In this document: positions 1-9,145 of the stretch, piece after piece
Layout of the letters: each line of letters starts with the position of its first letter
Numbering within the stretch: position 1 is the first letter of the stretch
Origin: Marinifilum_A sediminis
Lineage (GTDB): Bacteria > Bacteroidota > Bacteroidia > Bacteroidales > Marinifilaceae
Direction of reading: 5' to 3'
NCBI GenBank assembly: GCA_947496465.1
Contig: CANMCX010000012.1
Span: 1 to 64,000 of the forward strand
Length of the DNA: 64,000 nt
Notes under the pieces: model-generated
Seen by the model: the letters and a program-made list of their open reading frames with translations, nothing else
Database searches by the model: none
Told to the model about the DNA's origin: nothing
Translations under genes and position numbers: made by a program

Positions 1-37
1 CTGCAGAAATGTGGGAGAGTAGGTCGACGCCAACCTT
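1..37 (+). rRNA. rrf: 5S ribosomal RNA, 3' end only
   Basis: The first ~37 bases match the conserved 3' arm of Bacteroidota 5S rRNA (GTGGGAGAGTAGGTCG followed by a CCAACCTT-type end). A strong rho-independent terminator follows at once, as expected at the end of an rRNA operon. The rest of the 5S gene and the operon lie left of the window. The exact mature 3' end cannot be fixed from sequence alone. Confidence 0.85.
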
Positions 38-40
38 TAA

Positions 41-80
41 AAAGAGTCTTATTCCAAATGGAGTAAGACTCTTTTTTTTT
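41..80 (+). terminator. rRNA operon terminator
   Basis: An 11-bp perfect stem (AAAGAGTCTTA at 41-51 with TAAGACTCTTT at 64-74) is followed by a run of nine T. It sits directly after the 5S 3' end. Confidence 0.92.
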
Positions 81-217
81 TGTTCTTTTTTCAGATTGAA
101 AATACAATTTACACTTCTTTAAGCACTACTACTTATTCAATAATTGAGAGGTACAATCTATCTCTTTAACTTTCAGTAAAATTCAGTAAATAGTTCTGCT
201 GTTTTTCCTTTTATAAA

Positions 218-247
218 TTGCTTTGTAGAAAATATTGATTAATTTTG
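218..247 (+). promoter_or_regulatory. Bacteroidota-type promoter for rpsO
   Basis: TTG at 218-220 (-33 element) is separated by 19 nt from TAATTTTG at 240-247, which fits the Bacteroidota -7 consensus TAnnTTTG. This is the best-formed promoter in the window. It predicts a leader of about 50 nt before the rpsO ATG. Confidence 0.7.
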
Positions 248-305
248 CAGATTGATTGTGGAATGCAATCTATAAAACAATTTTAAATTTTCAAATAAAA
301 GAATT

Positions 306-575
306 ATGTATTTATCAGCAGAGAAAAAGCAAGAGCTTTTCGAGAAGTACGGGAAGTCTAACAAAGATACTGGGACTGCAGAATCTCAAATCGCTTTGTT
401 TTCATACCGTATTGGTCACTTAACAGACCACTTGAAAAAAAATAGAAAAGATTACAGTACCCAACGTGCACTGCAATTGCTAGTAGGTAAAAGAAGAAAT
501 CTTCTTGATTACTTAAAAGCAAAAGATATTGAAAGATACAGAGCTATCATTAAAGCTTTAAATATTCGTAAATAA
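306..575 (+). CDS. rpsO: 30S ribosomal protein S15
   Basis: The 89-residue product has the usual S15 length. It contains the family pattern GTAESQIALFSYRI near residues 23-36, then HLKKNRKDYSTQRALQ and the GKRRNLLDYL stretch that contacts 16S rRNA helices h20-h22. S15 is a primary binder in assembly of the 30S platform. The ATG follows an A/T-rich leader, and a consensus promoter lies 60 nt upstream. A strong terminator separates it from pnp, a common neighbour: the rpsO-pnp order is widely conserved. Nothing unusual. Confidence 0.98.
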   Translation: MYLSAEKKQELFEKYGKSNKDTGTAESQIALFSYRIGHLTDHLKKNRKDYSTQRALQLLVGKRRNLLDYLKAKDIERYRAIIKALNIRK

Positions 576-584
576 TATCATATT

Positions 585-616
585 AAAGCAATCCCGAGAA
601 ATCGGGATTGCTTTTT
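585..616 (+). terminator. rpsO terminator
   Basis: AAAGCAATCCCGA (585-597) pairs perfectly with TCGGGATTGCTTT (602-614) around a GAAA tetraloop, followed by T residues. It lies between rpsO and pnp, so pnp depends on read-through or on its own promoter. Confidence 0.93.
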
Positions 617-625
617 ATATTTCAG

Positions 626-640
626 GCAACATCTTGTTGC
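626..640 (+). promoter_or_regulatory. small hairpin in the pnp leader
   Basis: GCAACA (626-631) pairs with TGTTGC (635-640) around a 3-nt loop, 36 nt before the pnp start. In enterobacteria the pnp leader hairpin is the target of RNase III-dependent autoregulation. Whether this hairpin plays such a part here is inference. Confidence 0.4.
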
Positions 641-676
641 TTATCCAAAAAAAAGTGTGAATTAAACTACACAAAG

Positions 677-2809
677 ATGAAAGTGATCGAAAAAATAATT
701 GATTTAGGTGATGGAAGGTCCATCACAATTGAAACAGGGAAATTAGCAAAACAAGCTGATGGATCTGTAGTAGTAAAAATGGGTAAGACCATGCTGTTGG
801 CTACAGTTGTATCCGCAAAGGATGCAAAACCTGATGTGGATTTTATGCCATTATCAGTAGAATATAAAGAAAAATTTAGTGCTTTAGGGAGATTTCCAGG
901 TGGTTTTATGAAGCGTGAAGGTAGACCTTCAGATCATGAAATTCTAGTTTGTCGTCTTGTGGATCGTGCTCTACGTCCGTTATTCCCAGAAGATTATCAT
1001 GCAGAAACTTTTGTTACAATTAACCTTATTTCGGTTGATGCTAATGATATGCCTGATGCAATTGCTGGTTTAGCTGCATCTGCTGCAATTGCAGTTTCAG
1101 ATGTGCCATTTGCAGAACCAATTTCTGAAGTACGTGTTGCCAGAATAGATGGAAAAATGGTGATCAATCCTGGTCGTGAAGAGTTAGCTACTGCTGATCT
1201 TGATATGATTATTGCGGCTACCATGGATAACATCATGATGGTTGAAGGTGAAATGGACGAAGTTTCTGAGGCTGAAATGTTAGAAGCTATCAAAGTTGGT
1301 CATGAAGCCATTAAAATTCAATGTCAAGCTCAGATTGAGTTGGCTGAATTAACAGGTAAAACTGTAAAAAGAGAATATTGCCATGAGGAGAGTGATGAAG
1401 AACTTCGTCAGTTAATCGTGGATAAAACATACGCTAAGGTATTAGCAGCTGCAAGATTGCAGAACCCAAATAAGCACGAGCGTGCTGAAGCATTTGCTTC
1501 AATTAAAAAAGAATTTGTTGAAGAATATTCAGAAGGAAAAGAAGCTTCTGATATCAACATGTCTCTAATTGGACGTTATTACCACGATGTAGAAAAAGAT
1601 GCTGTTCGCGAAATGGTATTGGAAGATCGTAAACGTCTTGATGGTCGTGATACGGATCAAATTCGTCCTATCTGGTCTGAAATTGATTACCTTCCAGGTG
1701 CTCACGGATCAGCTGTATTTACACGTGGTGAGACTCAATCGTTAACATCAGTAACTTTAGGTACTAAGTTAGATGAAAAAATCGTTGACGATGTACTTTA
1801 CAGAGGAAAAGAGAAGTTTGTTCTTCACTATAATTTCCCATCATTCTCAACCGGTGATGCCCGTCCAAACCGTGGTGTTAGCCGTCGTGAAGTAGGTCAT
1901 GGTAACCTAGCGTTCCGTGCCCTTAAAGGTATGATTCCAGCAGATTCTCCATATGCTATCCGTGTTGTTTCTGATATCCTTGAATCAAACGGTTCGTCTT
2001 CAATGGCAACAGTTTGTGCAGGTACACTAGCATTAATGGATGCAGGTATTCAAATCAAAAAGCCAGTAACAGGTATCGCAATGGGATTAATCTCGACTGA
2101 AGGTGCTAAAAAATATGCTGTTCTTTCTGATATCTTAGGTGATGAAGATCACTTGGGTGATATGGACTTTAAAGTAACAGGAACCAGAGATGGTATTACT
2201 GCGACTCAAATGGATATTAAAGTTGACGGACTTCCATACGAAGTATTGGAGCAAGCTCTAATGCAAGCTCGTGACGGTCGTCTTCATATTCTAGATAAGA
2301 TTTCTGAGACAATTGAGACTCCAAGAGAAGATCTTAAACCTCACGCTCCAAGAATTGTATCACTTGTTATTCCTAAGGATATGATTGGTGCAGTAATCGG
2401 ACCAGGTGGTAAGATTATTCAGGAGATTCAAGAAACTTCGGGTGCGGTTATCGTTATCGAAGAAGTTGATGGAAAAGGTCATGTTGATATCTCAGCTGAC
2501 AACAAAGAAGCCATTGATATTGCACTAGGTCGTATCAAAGGTATCACAGCTGTTCCAGAGGTTGGAACTATCTATAAAGGAAAAGTGAAGTCGATTGTTG
2601 CCTTTGGTGCTTTCGTTGAAGTTCTTCCTGGTAAAGATGGTTTACTTCACATTTCTGAAATCGAGCATCGCAGACTAAACACTGTTGATGAAGTATTGAA
2701 AGAAGGTCAGGAAATCGAAGTGAAATTGATCGATATTGATGCTAAATCTGGTAAATTGAAACTTTCAAGAAAGGTTCTTTTGCCTAAGCCAGAGAAAAAA
2801 GACAAATAA
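677..2809 (+). CDS. pnp: polyribonucleotide nucleotidyltransferase (PNPase)
   Basis: This 3'-5' phosphorolytic exoribonuclease of mRNA decay is 710 residues long, as usual. It has two RNase PH-like domains (about 10-230 and 320-540), then a KH domain with the GxxG loop ([15 protein letters not shown], about residues 560-615) and a C-terminal S1 domain ([20 protein letters not shown], about 625-695). The open frame extends upstream to 608, but the ATG at 677 gives the canonical [11 protein letters not shown] start; the extra 23 codons overlap the rpsO terminator and look untranslated. A terminator follows at 2830. Confidence 0.97.
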   Translation: MKVIEKIIDLGDGRSITIETGKLAKQADGSVVVKMGKTMLLATVVSAKDAKPDVDFMPLSVEYKEKFSALGRFPGGFMKREGRPSDHEILVCRLVDRALRPLFPEDYHAETFVTINLISVDANDMPDAIAGLAASAAIAVSDVPFAEPISEVRVARIDGKMVINPGREELATADLDMIIAATMDNIMMVEGEMDEVSEAEMLEAIKVGHEAIKIQCQAQIELAELTGKTVKREYCHEESDEELRQLIVDKTYAKVLAAARLQNPNKHERAEAFASIKKEFVEEYSEGKEASDINMSLIGRYYHDVEKDAVREMVLEDRKRLDGRDTDQIRPIWSEIDYLPGAHGSAVFTRGETQSLTSVTLGTKLDEKIVDDVLYRGKEKFVLHYNFPSFSTGDARPNRGVSRREVGHGNLAFRALKGMIPADSPYAIRVVSDILESNGSSSMATVCAGTLALMDAGIQIKKPVTGIAMGLISTEGAKKYAVLSDILGDEDHLGDMDFKVTGTRDGITATQMDIKVDGLPYEVLEQALMQARDGRLHILDKISETIETPREDLKPHAPRIVSLVIPKDMIGAVIGPGGKIIQEIQETSGAVIVIEEVDGKGHVDISADNKEAIDIALGRIKGITAVPEVGTIYKGKVKSIVAFGAFVEVLPGKDGLLHISEIEHRRLNTVDEVLKEGQEIEVKLIDIDAKSGKLKLSRKVLLPKPEKKDK

Positions 2810-2829
2810 TTATTTTATTATATGTTTTG

Positions 2830-2860
2830 AAATCCCGGATTTATTCCGGGATTTTTTTTT
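2830..2860 (+). terminator. pnp terminator
   Basis: AAATCCCGGA (2830-2839) pairs with TCCGGGATTT (2845-2854) around a 5-nt loop, followed by a run of T to 2860. Confidence 0.92.
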
Positions 2861-2905
2861 GCTCTAAACTGAATACTTAAATTAGCAGTTCAAACAAAAA
2901 GTAAT

Positions 2906-3394
2906 ATGGAAGAAACCTGGCTTGATAAAATATCGAAGAAAGTTGATGAACAAGCACAAGAATTGATTTCGGTGCGTGATTATCGATTTTATCAGATCGA
3001 GAAGTTAAAACGAATCGCAGCTATATTGGATAAGCAATCTTCGTGTTTAGATTGTAAATATGGAAGGAAAGAATTAGAGAATATCGTTGATGATTTGGAT
3101 CGATTGATTAATAAATCGGGTGTAAATCGAAGCGAATACGAAAAGAGAGTTGAGAAACTTATAAAACATTTAAAGGATGCGCATCAGATTTATCAGGCTC
3201 ATCATTTTACCTACACTTATTCTGCCATATTCTCATTGGTTGGTCTTGTGTTTGGTTTATTGGTTTCTTACGGTATGTTTTTTAGTTTTAATCCAACAAC
3301 GTTCTTTTTATGCACAGGAGTTGGATTAACTGCAGGCAATATTTTAGGAAGTAAAAAAGATAAATTGTGTAAACGCGAGGGCAAACAGATTTAG
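2906..3394 (+). CDS. hypothetical membrane-anchored coiled-coil protein
   Basis: I do not recognise this 162-residue protein as a named family. Residues 1-100 are charged and helical, with two Cys close together (SSCLDCKYG) and heptad-like Leu/Ile spacing. Residues ~108-150 form two hydrophobic segments (around LVGLVFGLLVSYGMFF and FFLCTGVGLTAGNILG), followed by a basic tail. It is probably an inner-membrane protein with a cytoplasmic helical head. It stands alone between the pnp terminator and the peptidase gene, and its codon use resembles its neighbours. No function is proposed. Confidence 0.75.
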   Translation: MEETWLDKISKKVDEQAQELISVRDYRFYQIEKLKRIAAILDKQSSCLDCKYGRKELENIVDDLDRLINKSGVNRSEYEKRVEKLIKHLKDAHQIYQAHHFTYTYSAIFSLVGLVFGLLVSYGMFFSFNPTTFFLCTGVGLTAGNILGSKKDKLCKREGKQI

Positions 3395-3475
3395 GATTTG
3401 AGTGAAGTATATTGTATTTTAGATTAACTAGTTAAATACACAACAATACTTCTATAAATTCTAAATTTTTGCTAC

Positions 3476-5593
3476 ATGAAACACATAGTTTTGCCCATAA
3501 TCGCTTGCATGATTGTTGGAGCTTGTTCAAATCCAAAAGAAAAAATGAATTATCCTTTATCGAAAAAAGTCGATACTGTTGATGTATATTTCGACACAGA
3601 AGTTCAAGATCCTTATCGTTGGCTTGAAGATGACAATTCGGAGGAAACTAAGAATTGGGTGATTGCACAAAATAAGATCACCGATGCTTATCTCGAGCAA
3701 ATACCGAATCGAGAAAAAATTAATAAACGACTTACTGAGGTATGGAATTATCCTAAAGTTGGAGTTCCTTTTAAGAAGGGCGATTTGTATTTTCATTATC
3801 GGAATAATGGATTGCAAAATCAGTATGTTTTATACGTTCAAAAATCATTGGACGATGAAGCAACAATTTTACTTGATCCAAATACCTTATCGGAGGATGG
3901 TACGGTTGCTCTTGCAGGTATAGCTGTGTCTGAAGATAGCAAGTATTTAGCATACAGAATTGCTCGATCAGGATCGGATTGGAATGAATTGTATATTCGT
4001 GATATTACTACAGGAAAAGATTTAGATGATCATTTACAATGGTTAAAGTTTACCGGAGTTTCCTGGTATAAAAATGGTTTTTTTTATTCTCGTTACGATG
4101 CACCTGAAAAAGGTGGTGAATTGTCAAATTCTAACGAATATCACAAAGTATATTATCACAAGTTGGGAAACAAACAGGAACAGGATGAGTTGATTTATGA
4201 GAATTCGAAGTTTCCGAAAAGACTTTATGGAGTTGGAGTAACCGATGACGAAAAGTACTTGATTCTCTCAGAAATGGGAGCGAGTCATGGAAATGCCCTT
4301 TATTTTAAAGATCTGACAAATAAATCTTCCGAGTTTACATTAATTACAGATGATATTGAACTGAATCATAGCATTATTGATGATGTTGATGGAAAATTAT
4401 TAATGTTTACCAATAATGGTGCACCTAAATACAAGGTTGTTGAAGTTGATGTAAATAATCCTACCAAAGAGAATTGGGAGGTTCTTATTCCTGAAAAGGA
4501 AAATGTTTTGAGTGGCGTTAAGCTGGCGGGAGGAAAAATGGTAGCCTCATATATGAACGATGCTTACTCAAAAATTGAAATCTTAAAGTTAGACGGAACA
4601 TTTGAATCAAATGTAGAATTACCTGGGATTGGAACTGCAGGAAGTTTTTCGGGTAAAAAAGATGAGAACATTGCATTTTACAGTTTCGAATCGTTTACGA
4701 CTCCTGATGTAGCATATAAGTACGATTTCACAACAGGGAAATCAGAAATATTTTATCAACCTAAAATTAATTTTAATCCAGATGATTTTGTAACCGAACA
4801 AAAATTCTACACAAGTAAGGATGGAACAAAAGTGCCAATGTTTATTGTGTATAAAAAAGGGACAAAACTGAATGGAGATAATCCATGTTTACTGTATGGT
4901 TATGGAGGATTTAATGTTAGTTTAACTCCTTATTTTACACCTAGAAGATTGGTTTGGTTAGAAAATGGAGGTGTATATGTAGTCGCTAATTTGCGTGGTG
5001 GTGGAGAATATGGTGAAGATTGGCATCAGGCAGGAACAAAATTAAACAAGCAAAATGTATTTGATGATTGCATTTCAGCGGCAGAATATTTAATTGATAA
5101 TAAATATACCAATCCCGATAAACTGGCTTTAAAAGGAGGCTCGAATGGTGGTTTGTTAGTAGGAGCAGTTATCAATCAGCGTCCTGATTTATTTAAAGTT
5201 GCTATACCAGAAGTTGGAGTAATGGATATGTTGCGTTATCACAAGTTTACAATTGGTTGGGCTTGGGCTGGAGATTACGGAACTAGTGCTGATAATAAGG
5301 AAATGTTTGATTATTTATTGAAATATTCGCCAATACACAACATTCAGGATGTTAATTATCCTGCTGTAATGGTTACCACTGCTGATCATGATGATCGTGT
5401 TGTGCCAGCTCATTCATTTAAATACATCGCAACCTTGCAAGAAAAGTACTCGGGTTTTAATCCTGTGCTTATTAGGATTGAATCTAAAGCAGGACATGGA
5501 GGCGGAATGCCAACGTCAAAACAAATCGAGGAATACACTGATATTTGGTCTTTTATTTTCCACAATATGGGAATAACACCTGAACTTAATTAG
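3476..5593 (+). CDS. prolyl oligopeptidase family serine peptidase (S9A), lipoprotein
   Basis: The 705-residue product starts with a lipoprotein signal (MKHIVLPIIACMIVGAC; lipobox VGAC), so it is probably lipid-anchored and periplasmic or surface-exposed. A seven-bladed propeller region (about 60-430) precedes the alpha/beta-hydrolase domain (about 440-700). The catalytic triad is visible: Ser556 in GGSNGGLL, Asp639/640 in ADHDDRVVP and His674 in KAGHGGG. Such enzymes cut short peptides after proline. There is no operon partner: 5593 is followed by 140 nt of A/T-rich DNA before the kinase gene. The length is normal for the family. Confidence 0.93.
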   Translation: MKHIVLPIIACMIVGACSNPKEKMNYPLSKKVDTVDVYFDTEVQDPYRWLEDDNSEETKNWVIAQNKITDAYLEQIPNREKINKRLTEVWNYPKVGVPFKKGDLYFHYRNNGLQNQYVLYVQKSLDDEATILLDPNTLSEDGTVALAGIAVSEDSKYLAYRIARSGSDWNELYIRDITTGKDLDDHLQWLKFTGVSWYKNGFFYSRYDAPEKGGELSNSNEYHKVYYHKLGNKQEQDELIYENSKFPKRLYGVGVTDDEKYLILSEMGASHGNALYFKDLTNKSSEFTLITDDIELNHSIIDDVDGKLLMFTNNGAPKYKVVEVDVNNPTKENWEVLIPEKENVLSGVKLAGGKMVASYMNDAYSKIEILKLDGTFESNVELPGIGTAGSFSGKKDENIAFYSFESFTTPDVAYKYDFTTGKSEIFYQPKINFNPDDFVTEQKFYTSKDGTKVPMFIVYKKGTKLNGDNPCLLYGYGGFNVSLTPYFTPRRLVWLENGGVYVVANLRGGGEYGEDWHQAGTKLNKQNVFDDCISAAEYLIDNKYTNPDKLALKGGSNGGLLVGAVINQRPDLFKVAIPEVGVMDMLRYHKFTIGWAWAGDYGTSADNKEMFDYLLKYSPIHNIQDVNYPAVMVTTADHDDRVVPAHSFKYIATLQEKYSGFNPVLIRIESKAGHGGGMPTSKQIEEYTDIWSFIFHNMGITPELN

Positions 5594-5733
5594 TCGTTTT
5601 AAAAAATAGTTTAATCAAAGAGAAGTCATTCTTGAATTTTTTATTCGAAATGGCTTTTCCTTTTTTCAAAAAAAGACTGATATTTGCCGCTCATTTTCTA
5701 TTTTTATGTCTCCAAAACTGAAACTTGTTTTTA

Positions 5734-6369
5734 ATGGATTATAATTTTATCGTAATTGAAGGAAATATTGGCGCAGGTAAAACAACGCTTTCTCGCAAAA
5801 TATCAGAGGAATGTAATGCAAAATTGATATTGGAGCAGTTCGCTGAGAATCCTTTTTTACCGAAATTTTATAAAGATCCAGATAAGTATTCTTTTCCATT
5901 AGAAATGTCGTTTCTTGCCGATCGATATAATCAATTGAAAAAAGAACTGAGTGAAAGAGATTTGTTTAAATCTTTTACCATTTCAGATTATTACTTCATG
6001 AAGTCTCTCATTTTTTCGAAGCAAACCTTGCAAGATGATGAGTATACTTTGTATCGTCAATTTTTTCATATTATTTACAACTCTTTACCTAAGCCTGATT
6101 TGTATGTTTATTTGCATTCAAATGCGGAAAAATTGTTGCATAACATTAAGAATAGAGGAAGAGAATATGAACAAGATATTACCGCAAATTATTTAACAAA
6201 GATTCAGGAAAGCTATTTCGATTTCTTTAAACAGCAAAGAGGTTTAAAGTTTTTAGTGATTGATACTAACGACATTGACTTTGTAAATAACAAAGAAGAT
6301 TATAAGAAAATTACAGAAACAATATTTAATACTGAATGTAAATTTGGTGTTAATAGAGTAATTCTCTGA
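5734..6369 (+). CDS. deoxynucleoside kinase (dNK/dGK family)
   Basis: This 211-residue enzyme phosphorylates deoxyribonucleosides in the salvage pathway. A P-loop GNIGAGKTTL lies at residues ~10-19, the substrate-site pattern LEQFAENPFLPKFY at ~37-50, and a DRY-like ADRYNQL segment at ~66. An Arg-rich lid follows (RGREYEQDI). The frame is open from a TTG at 5725, but the ATG at 5734 gives the typical short N-terminus before the first beta strand. Substrate preference cannot be read from sequence. A thymidine kinase (tdk) is encoded separately at 54651. Confidence 0.9.
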   Translation: MDYNFIVIEGNIGAGKTTLSRKISEECNAKLILEQFAENPFLPKFYKDPDKYSFPLEMSFLADRYNQLKKELSERDLFKSFTISDYYFMKSLIFSKQTLQDDEYTLYRQFFHIIYNSLPKPDLYVYLHSNAEKLLHNIKNRGREYEQDITANYLTKIQESYFDFFKQQRGLKFLVIDTNDIDFVNNKEDYKKITETIFNTECKFGVNRVIL

Positions 6370-6426
6370 AAGCCCCGAATATTCAAATAAAAAGATCGAA
6401 TAAATTTAATTTGCATAAAATTTTCT

Positions 6427-6434
6427 TAAATTTG
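6427..6434 (+). promoter_or_regulatory. -7 element upstream of the TPR lipoprotein gene
   Basis: TAAATTTG matches TAnnTTTG and lies 50 nt before the start codon. No TTG at the preferred distance was found. Confidence 0.45.
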
Positions 6435-6484
6435 TTTTTGAACTGGATTATAATTTTAAAAGTTAAAATAATTAAGTAGTTGTT

Positions 6485-8209
6485 ATGAAAAGATCAAAGG
6501 TTATTTCCTTAGCTTCTTTAGCGTTAGCTGGTATCGTACTTTCAAGTTGTGCCGGACTAAACAAAATGAAGAAAGAAGCTAGTAACATCAAGTATCAGGT
6601 GACTCCTGAAGTATTGGAAGCACATGCTGATATGGTTGATGTAAAAGTTACTGTAAACATTCCTGCAAAGTATTTTAATAAGAACGTAGTTGTTGTTGCA
6701 ACTCCGGTTCTTAAATATGAAGGTGGCGAAAAAGCTTTTCCTTCTAAGACTTTACAAGGTGAAAAAGTTCAAGGAAACAATACTGTAGTTCCTTTTGAAA
6801 CTGGTAAAACAATCACTTATACTGGTAAGATTCCTTACGAGCAAGCGATGAGAATTTCTGACCTTGAAGTAAGAATGGTTGGTAGTAAAGGTGAAAAATC
6901 TGTAGATTTTGATCCATATAAAATTGCTGATGGTGTTATCGCAACAGCTACTATGGTTCAAAACACTCCTCGAAACATCGTAGGAAAAGATGCTTTCCAA
7001 AGAATTATTCCTGAAACTCAGGAAGCAGATCTTCATTACCTAATCAACAGCTCTCAGGTTCGTTGGTCAGAAATGAAAGCTGAAGATGTGAAAGCATTAA
7101 AAGCATATTTAGATGCAGTTAAAGCTGACGAGAACAAAGAATATAAAGGTGTAGAAGTTTCAGCTTATGCTTCTCCTGATGGAAAGCAAGACTGGAATGA
7201 GAAACTAGCTGGTAAGCGTGAAGTTTCTTCTTCAAAGTACATCAAAAAAGAGATGAAGAAAGCTAAGATGCAAGAGTATGCTGCTGAAGATTTCTTCAAG
7301 TCTAAAGTAACTCCAGAAGACTGGGAAGGTTTCCAGAAGTTGATGAAAGCTTCAAACATCCAGGATAAAGAATTGATTCTACGTGTTCTTTCTATGTACT
7401 CAGATCCTGAAGTACGTGAAAAAGAAATCAGAAACATTTCTGCTGCTTTTGATGATGTAAAGAAAGAAGTACTTCCTAAATTAAGAAGATCTAAATTTAC
7501 TGTTAACGTTGACCTAATTGGTAAAACTGACGCTCAGTTGAAAGATCTTGCAATGAATAATCCTGCTGAATTAAACGTTGAAGAATTATTATTTTCTGCA
7601 ACTTTAGTTGATTCTGCTGATGATAAGTTGAAAATTTACGAAGCTGCTAAGAAGCAATTCTCTAACGACTGGAGAGGTTTTAACGATGCTGGTATGATTT
7701 TATTCGGAATGAATAAAGTTGCTGATGCAAAATCTAACTTCGAGAAAGCTGATAAATTATCTGCTAACAATGCGGTTGTTAAGAATAACTTAGGTGCTGT
7801 TGAGTTGGTTAACGGTAACGTTGCTGAAGCTGAAGTTCTTTTCGGAGCTGCTACAGGTGCTGGTAAAGAAGTTAACTACAACTTAGGTATTGTATCTGTT
7901 AAGAAAGCTGAATACAACACTGCTGTTAAGCACTTTGGTGAGTGTAACGGTGTAAATGCTGCTTTAGCTAACATCCTTGATGGAAAATACAATGTTGCTC
8001 TTGATAAATTAAATGCTAACACTAGCGATGCTGCTATGGTTTACTATTTGAAAGCTGTAGTTGGTGCTAGAACTGACAACAACAACTTGGTTTTCACAAA
8101 CCTTGAAACTGCTGTTGCTAAGGATGCTGCTTTAAAAGCTACTGCAAAAACTGATATGGAATTTGCAAAAGTATTTGAAGATGCTAAATTCAAAGCTATT
8201 GTTGAGTAA
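6485..8209 (+). CDS. OmpA-like/TPR lipoprotein
   Basis: The 574-residue lipoprotein has signal MKRSKVISLASLALAGIVLSSC (lipobox LSSC). An N-terminal beta-rich region (about 35-175) resembles cell-surface beta-sandwich modules. Residues ~178-265 resemble an OmpA-like peptidoglycan-binding fold: a YASPDG segment is followed by N, L and R at the spacing of the OmpA N..L..R signature. The C-terminal third (about 370-560) is a run of TPR-like helices (NDAGMILFGMNKVADAKSNF and NNLGAVELVNGNVAEAEVLF). It probably sits in the outer membrane facing the periplasm. Codon use (frequent GCT, GTT, AAC) suggests high expression. It is monocistronic, with its own promoter element and strong terminator. Confidence 0.82.
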   Translation: MKRSKVISLASLALAGIVLSSCAGLNKMKKEASNIKYQVTPEVLEAHADMVDVKVTVNIPAKYFNKNVVVVATPVLKYEGGEKAFPSKTLQGEKVQGNNTVVPFETGKTITYTGKIPYEQAMRISDLEVRMVGSKGEKSVDFDPYKIADGVIATATMVQNTPRNIVGKDAFQRIIPETQEADLHYLINSSQVRWSEMKAEDVKALKAYLDAVKADENKEYKGVEVSAYASPDGKQDWNEKLAGKREVSSSKYIKKEMKKAKMQEYAAEDFFKSKVTPEDWEGFQKLMKASNIQDKELILRVLSMYSDPEVREKEIRNISAAFDDVKKEVLPKLRRSKFTVNVDLIGKTDAQLKDLAMNNPAELNVEELLFSATLVDSADDKLKIYEAAKKQFSNDWRGFNDAGMILFGMNKVADAKSNFEKADKLSANNAVVKNNLGAVELVNGNVAEAEVLFGAATGAGKEVNYNLGIVSVKKAEYNTAVKHFGECNGVNAALANILDGKYNVALDKLNANTSDAAMVYYLKAVVGARTDNNNLVFTNLETAVAKDAALKATAKTDMEFAKVFEDAKFKAIVE

Positions 8210-8230
8210 TTTAGAATTACGATATATATG

Positions 8231-8259
8231 AAAGGCGCCCATTACGGGCGCCTTTTTTT
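8231..8259 (+). terminator. terminator of the TPR lipoprotein gene
   Basis: AAAGGCGCCC (8231-8240) with GGGCGCCTTT (8246-8255), 5-nt loop, then T residues. Very GC-rich for this genome. Confidence 0.93.
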
Positions 8260-8325
8260 ATTTATATATGCATTATATAGAGTGATTTTTTTATCTTAGT
8301 CGATCCTATTAATTAAGGATTTAGT

Positions 8326-9144
8326 ATGAAAAAGACAGTTGTTGATATTCCGCAAAAAGTGACAAATAATTTTCAGGCTATGGTTTTTTTCATTGAAACA
8401 TATGAAAAAACCAGAAAATGTTACGCTGAAGAGGTTGTTTTGAACTTTGAAGAAACTAAAGTTTTTGAATCGAATTTGTTTTCGGTTTTGGGATGTTTAA
8501 TAGCTACATTAGAAAAAAAACGCAACAAAGTTCGTTTACTCGGATTACAGGAATCTATTTCGAATCTGTTCAATACTAAAAAACTGATTAATGGAGCAAC
8601 CAAAAAATTTCTTTGGAAGCATTTAATCAAATGTCAGTATTTTGGAACAGCTGATGAAGAAGCATTATCAGAATATCTGGAAACAAGAATTTTTCCTGAA
8701 AGACCAGATGTAACACTTAATCCACATTTAAAAATGGCGGTTCAACTTTGTGTTGCCGAAGTTTTCCGTAATGCATTTGTACACAGTCAGTGTCATGAAG
8801 TTTTTATAGCTCATTATTTTTCGGTGTATAATAAGAAACTATATATTACTGTTGCGAGTAGGGGAAAAACATTAAAAGAAGTTGTGACGGATAAGGAATT
8901 TTCAAGAAATGATATTTCAGCAATTGAATGGGCTGTTAAAAGTGGTACAAGCTCAAAAAGAGCTCAAAAAGGTGGCATAGGTTTGTTTACCATACGCCAA
9001 TTTATAGAACAGAATCAAGGGAAAATACAAATTCTATCGGGAAATGGTGTTTGGAAACAAGTTGGATATCGCACCTTTTCGAAAATGACAGATAAAGCCT
9101 TTCCGGGAACAGTTACCACTTTAGAGTTTAATCTTAAAGAGTAG
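8326..9144 (+). CDS. STAS-like plus GHKL (HATPase) domain protein
   Basis: This 272-residue cytoplasmic protein has two parts. Residues ~35-90 look like an STAS/anti-anti-sigma fold (FEETKVFESNLFSVLGCLIA, then RLLGLQESI). Residues ~140-270 form a GHKL ATPase with an N-box (VAEVFRNAFVHS) and a G2-type box (GGIGLFTIRQFIEQNQG). There is no histidine-phosphorylation domain or signal peptide. Such proteins resemble anti-sigma switch kinases that work by partner exchange, but no sigma or phosphatase partner is adjacent. The usual D-box Asp is not obvious (VASRGKTL is found instead), so ATP binding may be altered. It converges on the methyltransferase gene, with one base between the two stop codons. 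Confidence 0.75.
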   Translation: MKKTVVDIPQKVTNNFQAMVFFIETYEKTRKCYAEEVVLNFEETKVFESNLFSVLGCLIATLEKKRNKVRLLGLQESISNLFNTKKLINGATKKFLWKHLIKCQYFGTADEEALSEYLETRIFPERPDVTLNPHLKMAVQLCVAEVFRNAFVHSQCHEVFIAHYFSVYNKKLYITVASRGKTLKEVVTDKEFSRNDISAIEWAVKSGTSSKRAQKGGIGLFTIRQFIEQNQGKIQILSGNGVWKQVGYRTFSKMTDKAFPGTVTTLEFNLKE

Positions 9145-9145
9145 A

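Noticed and set aside
608..676. Extended N-terminus of PNPase
   Set aside because: It overlaps the rpsO terminator and the leader hairpin, and does not resemble PNPase N-termini.
997..1293. Antisense open frame within pnp
   Set aside because: It mirrors the coding bias of pnp and has no start signals of its own; the same holds for the other antisense frames over known genes.
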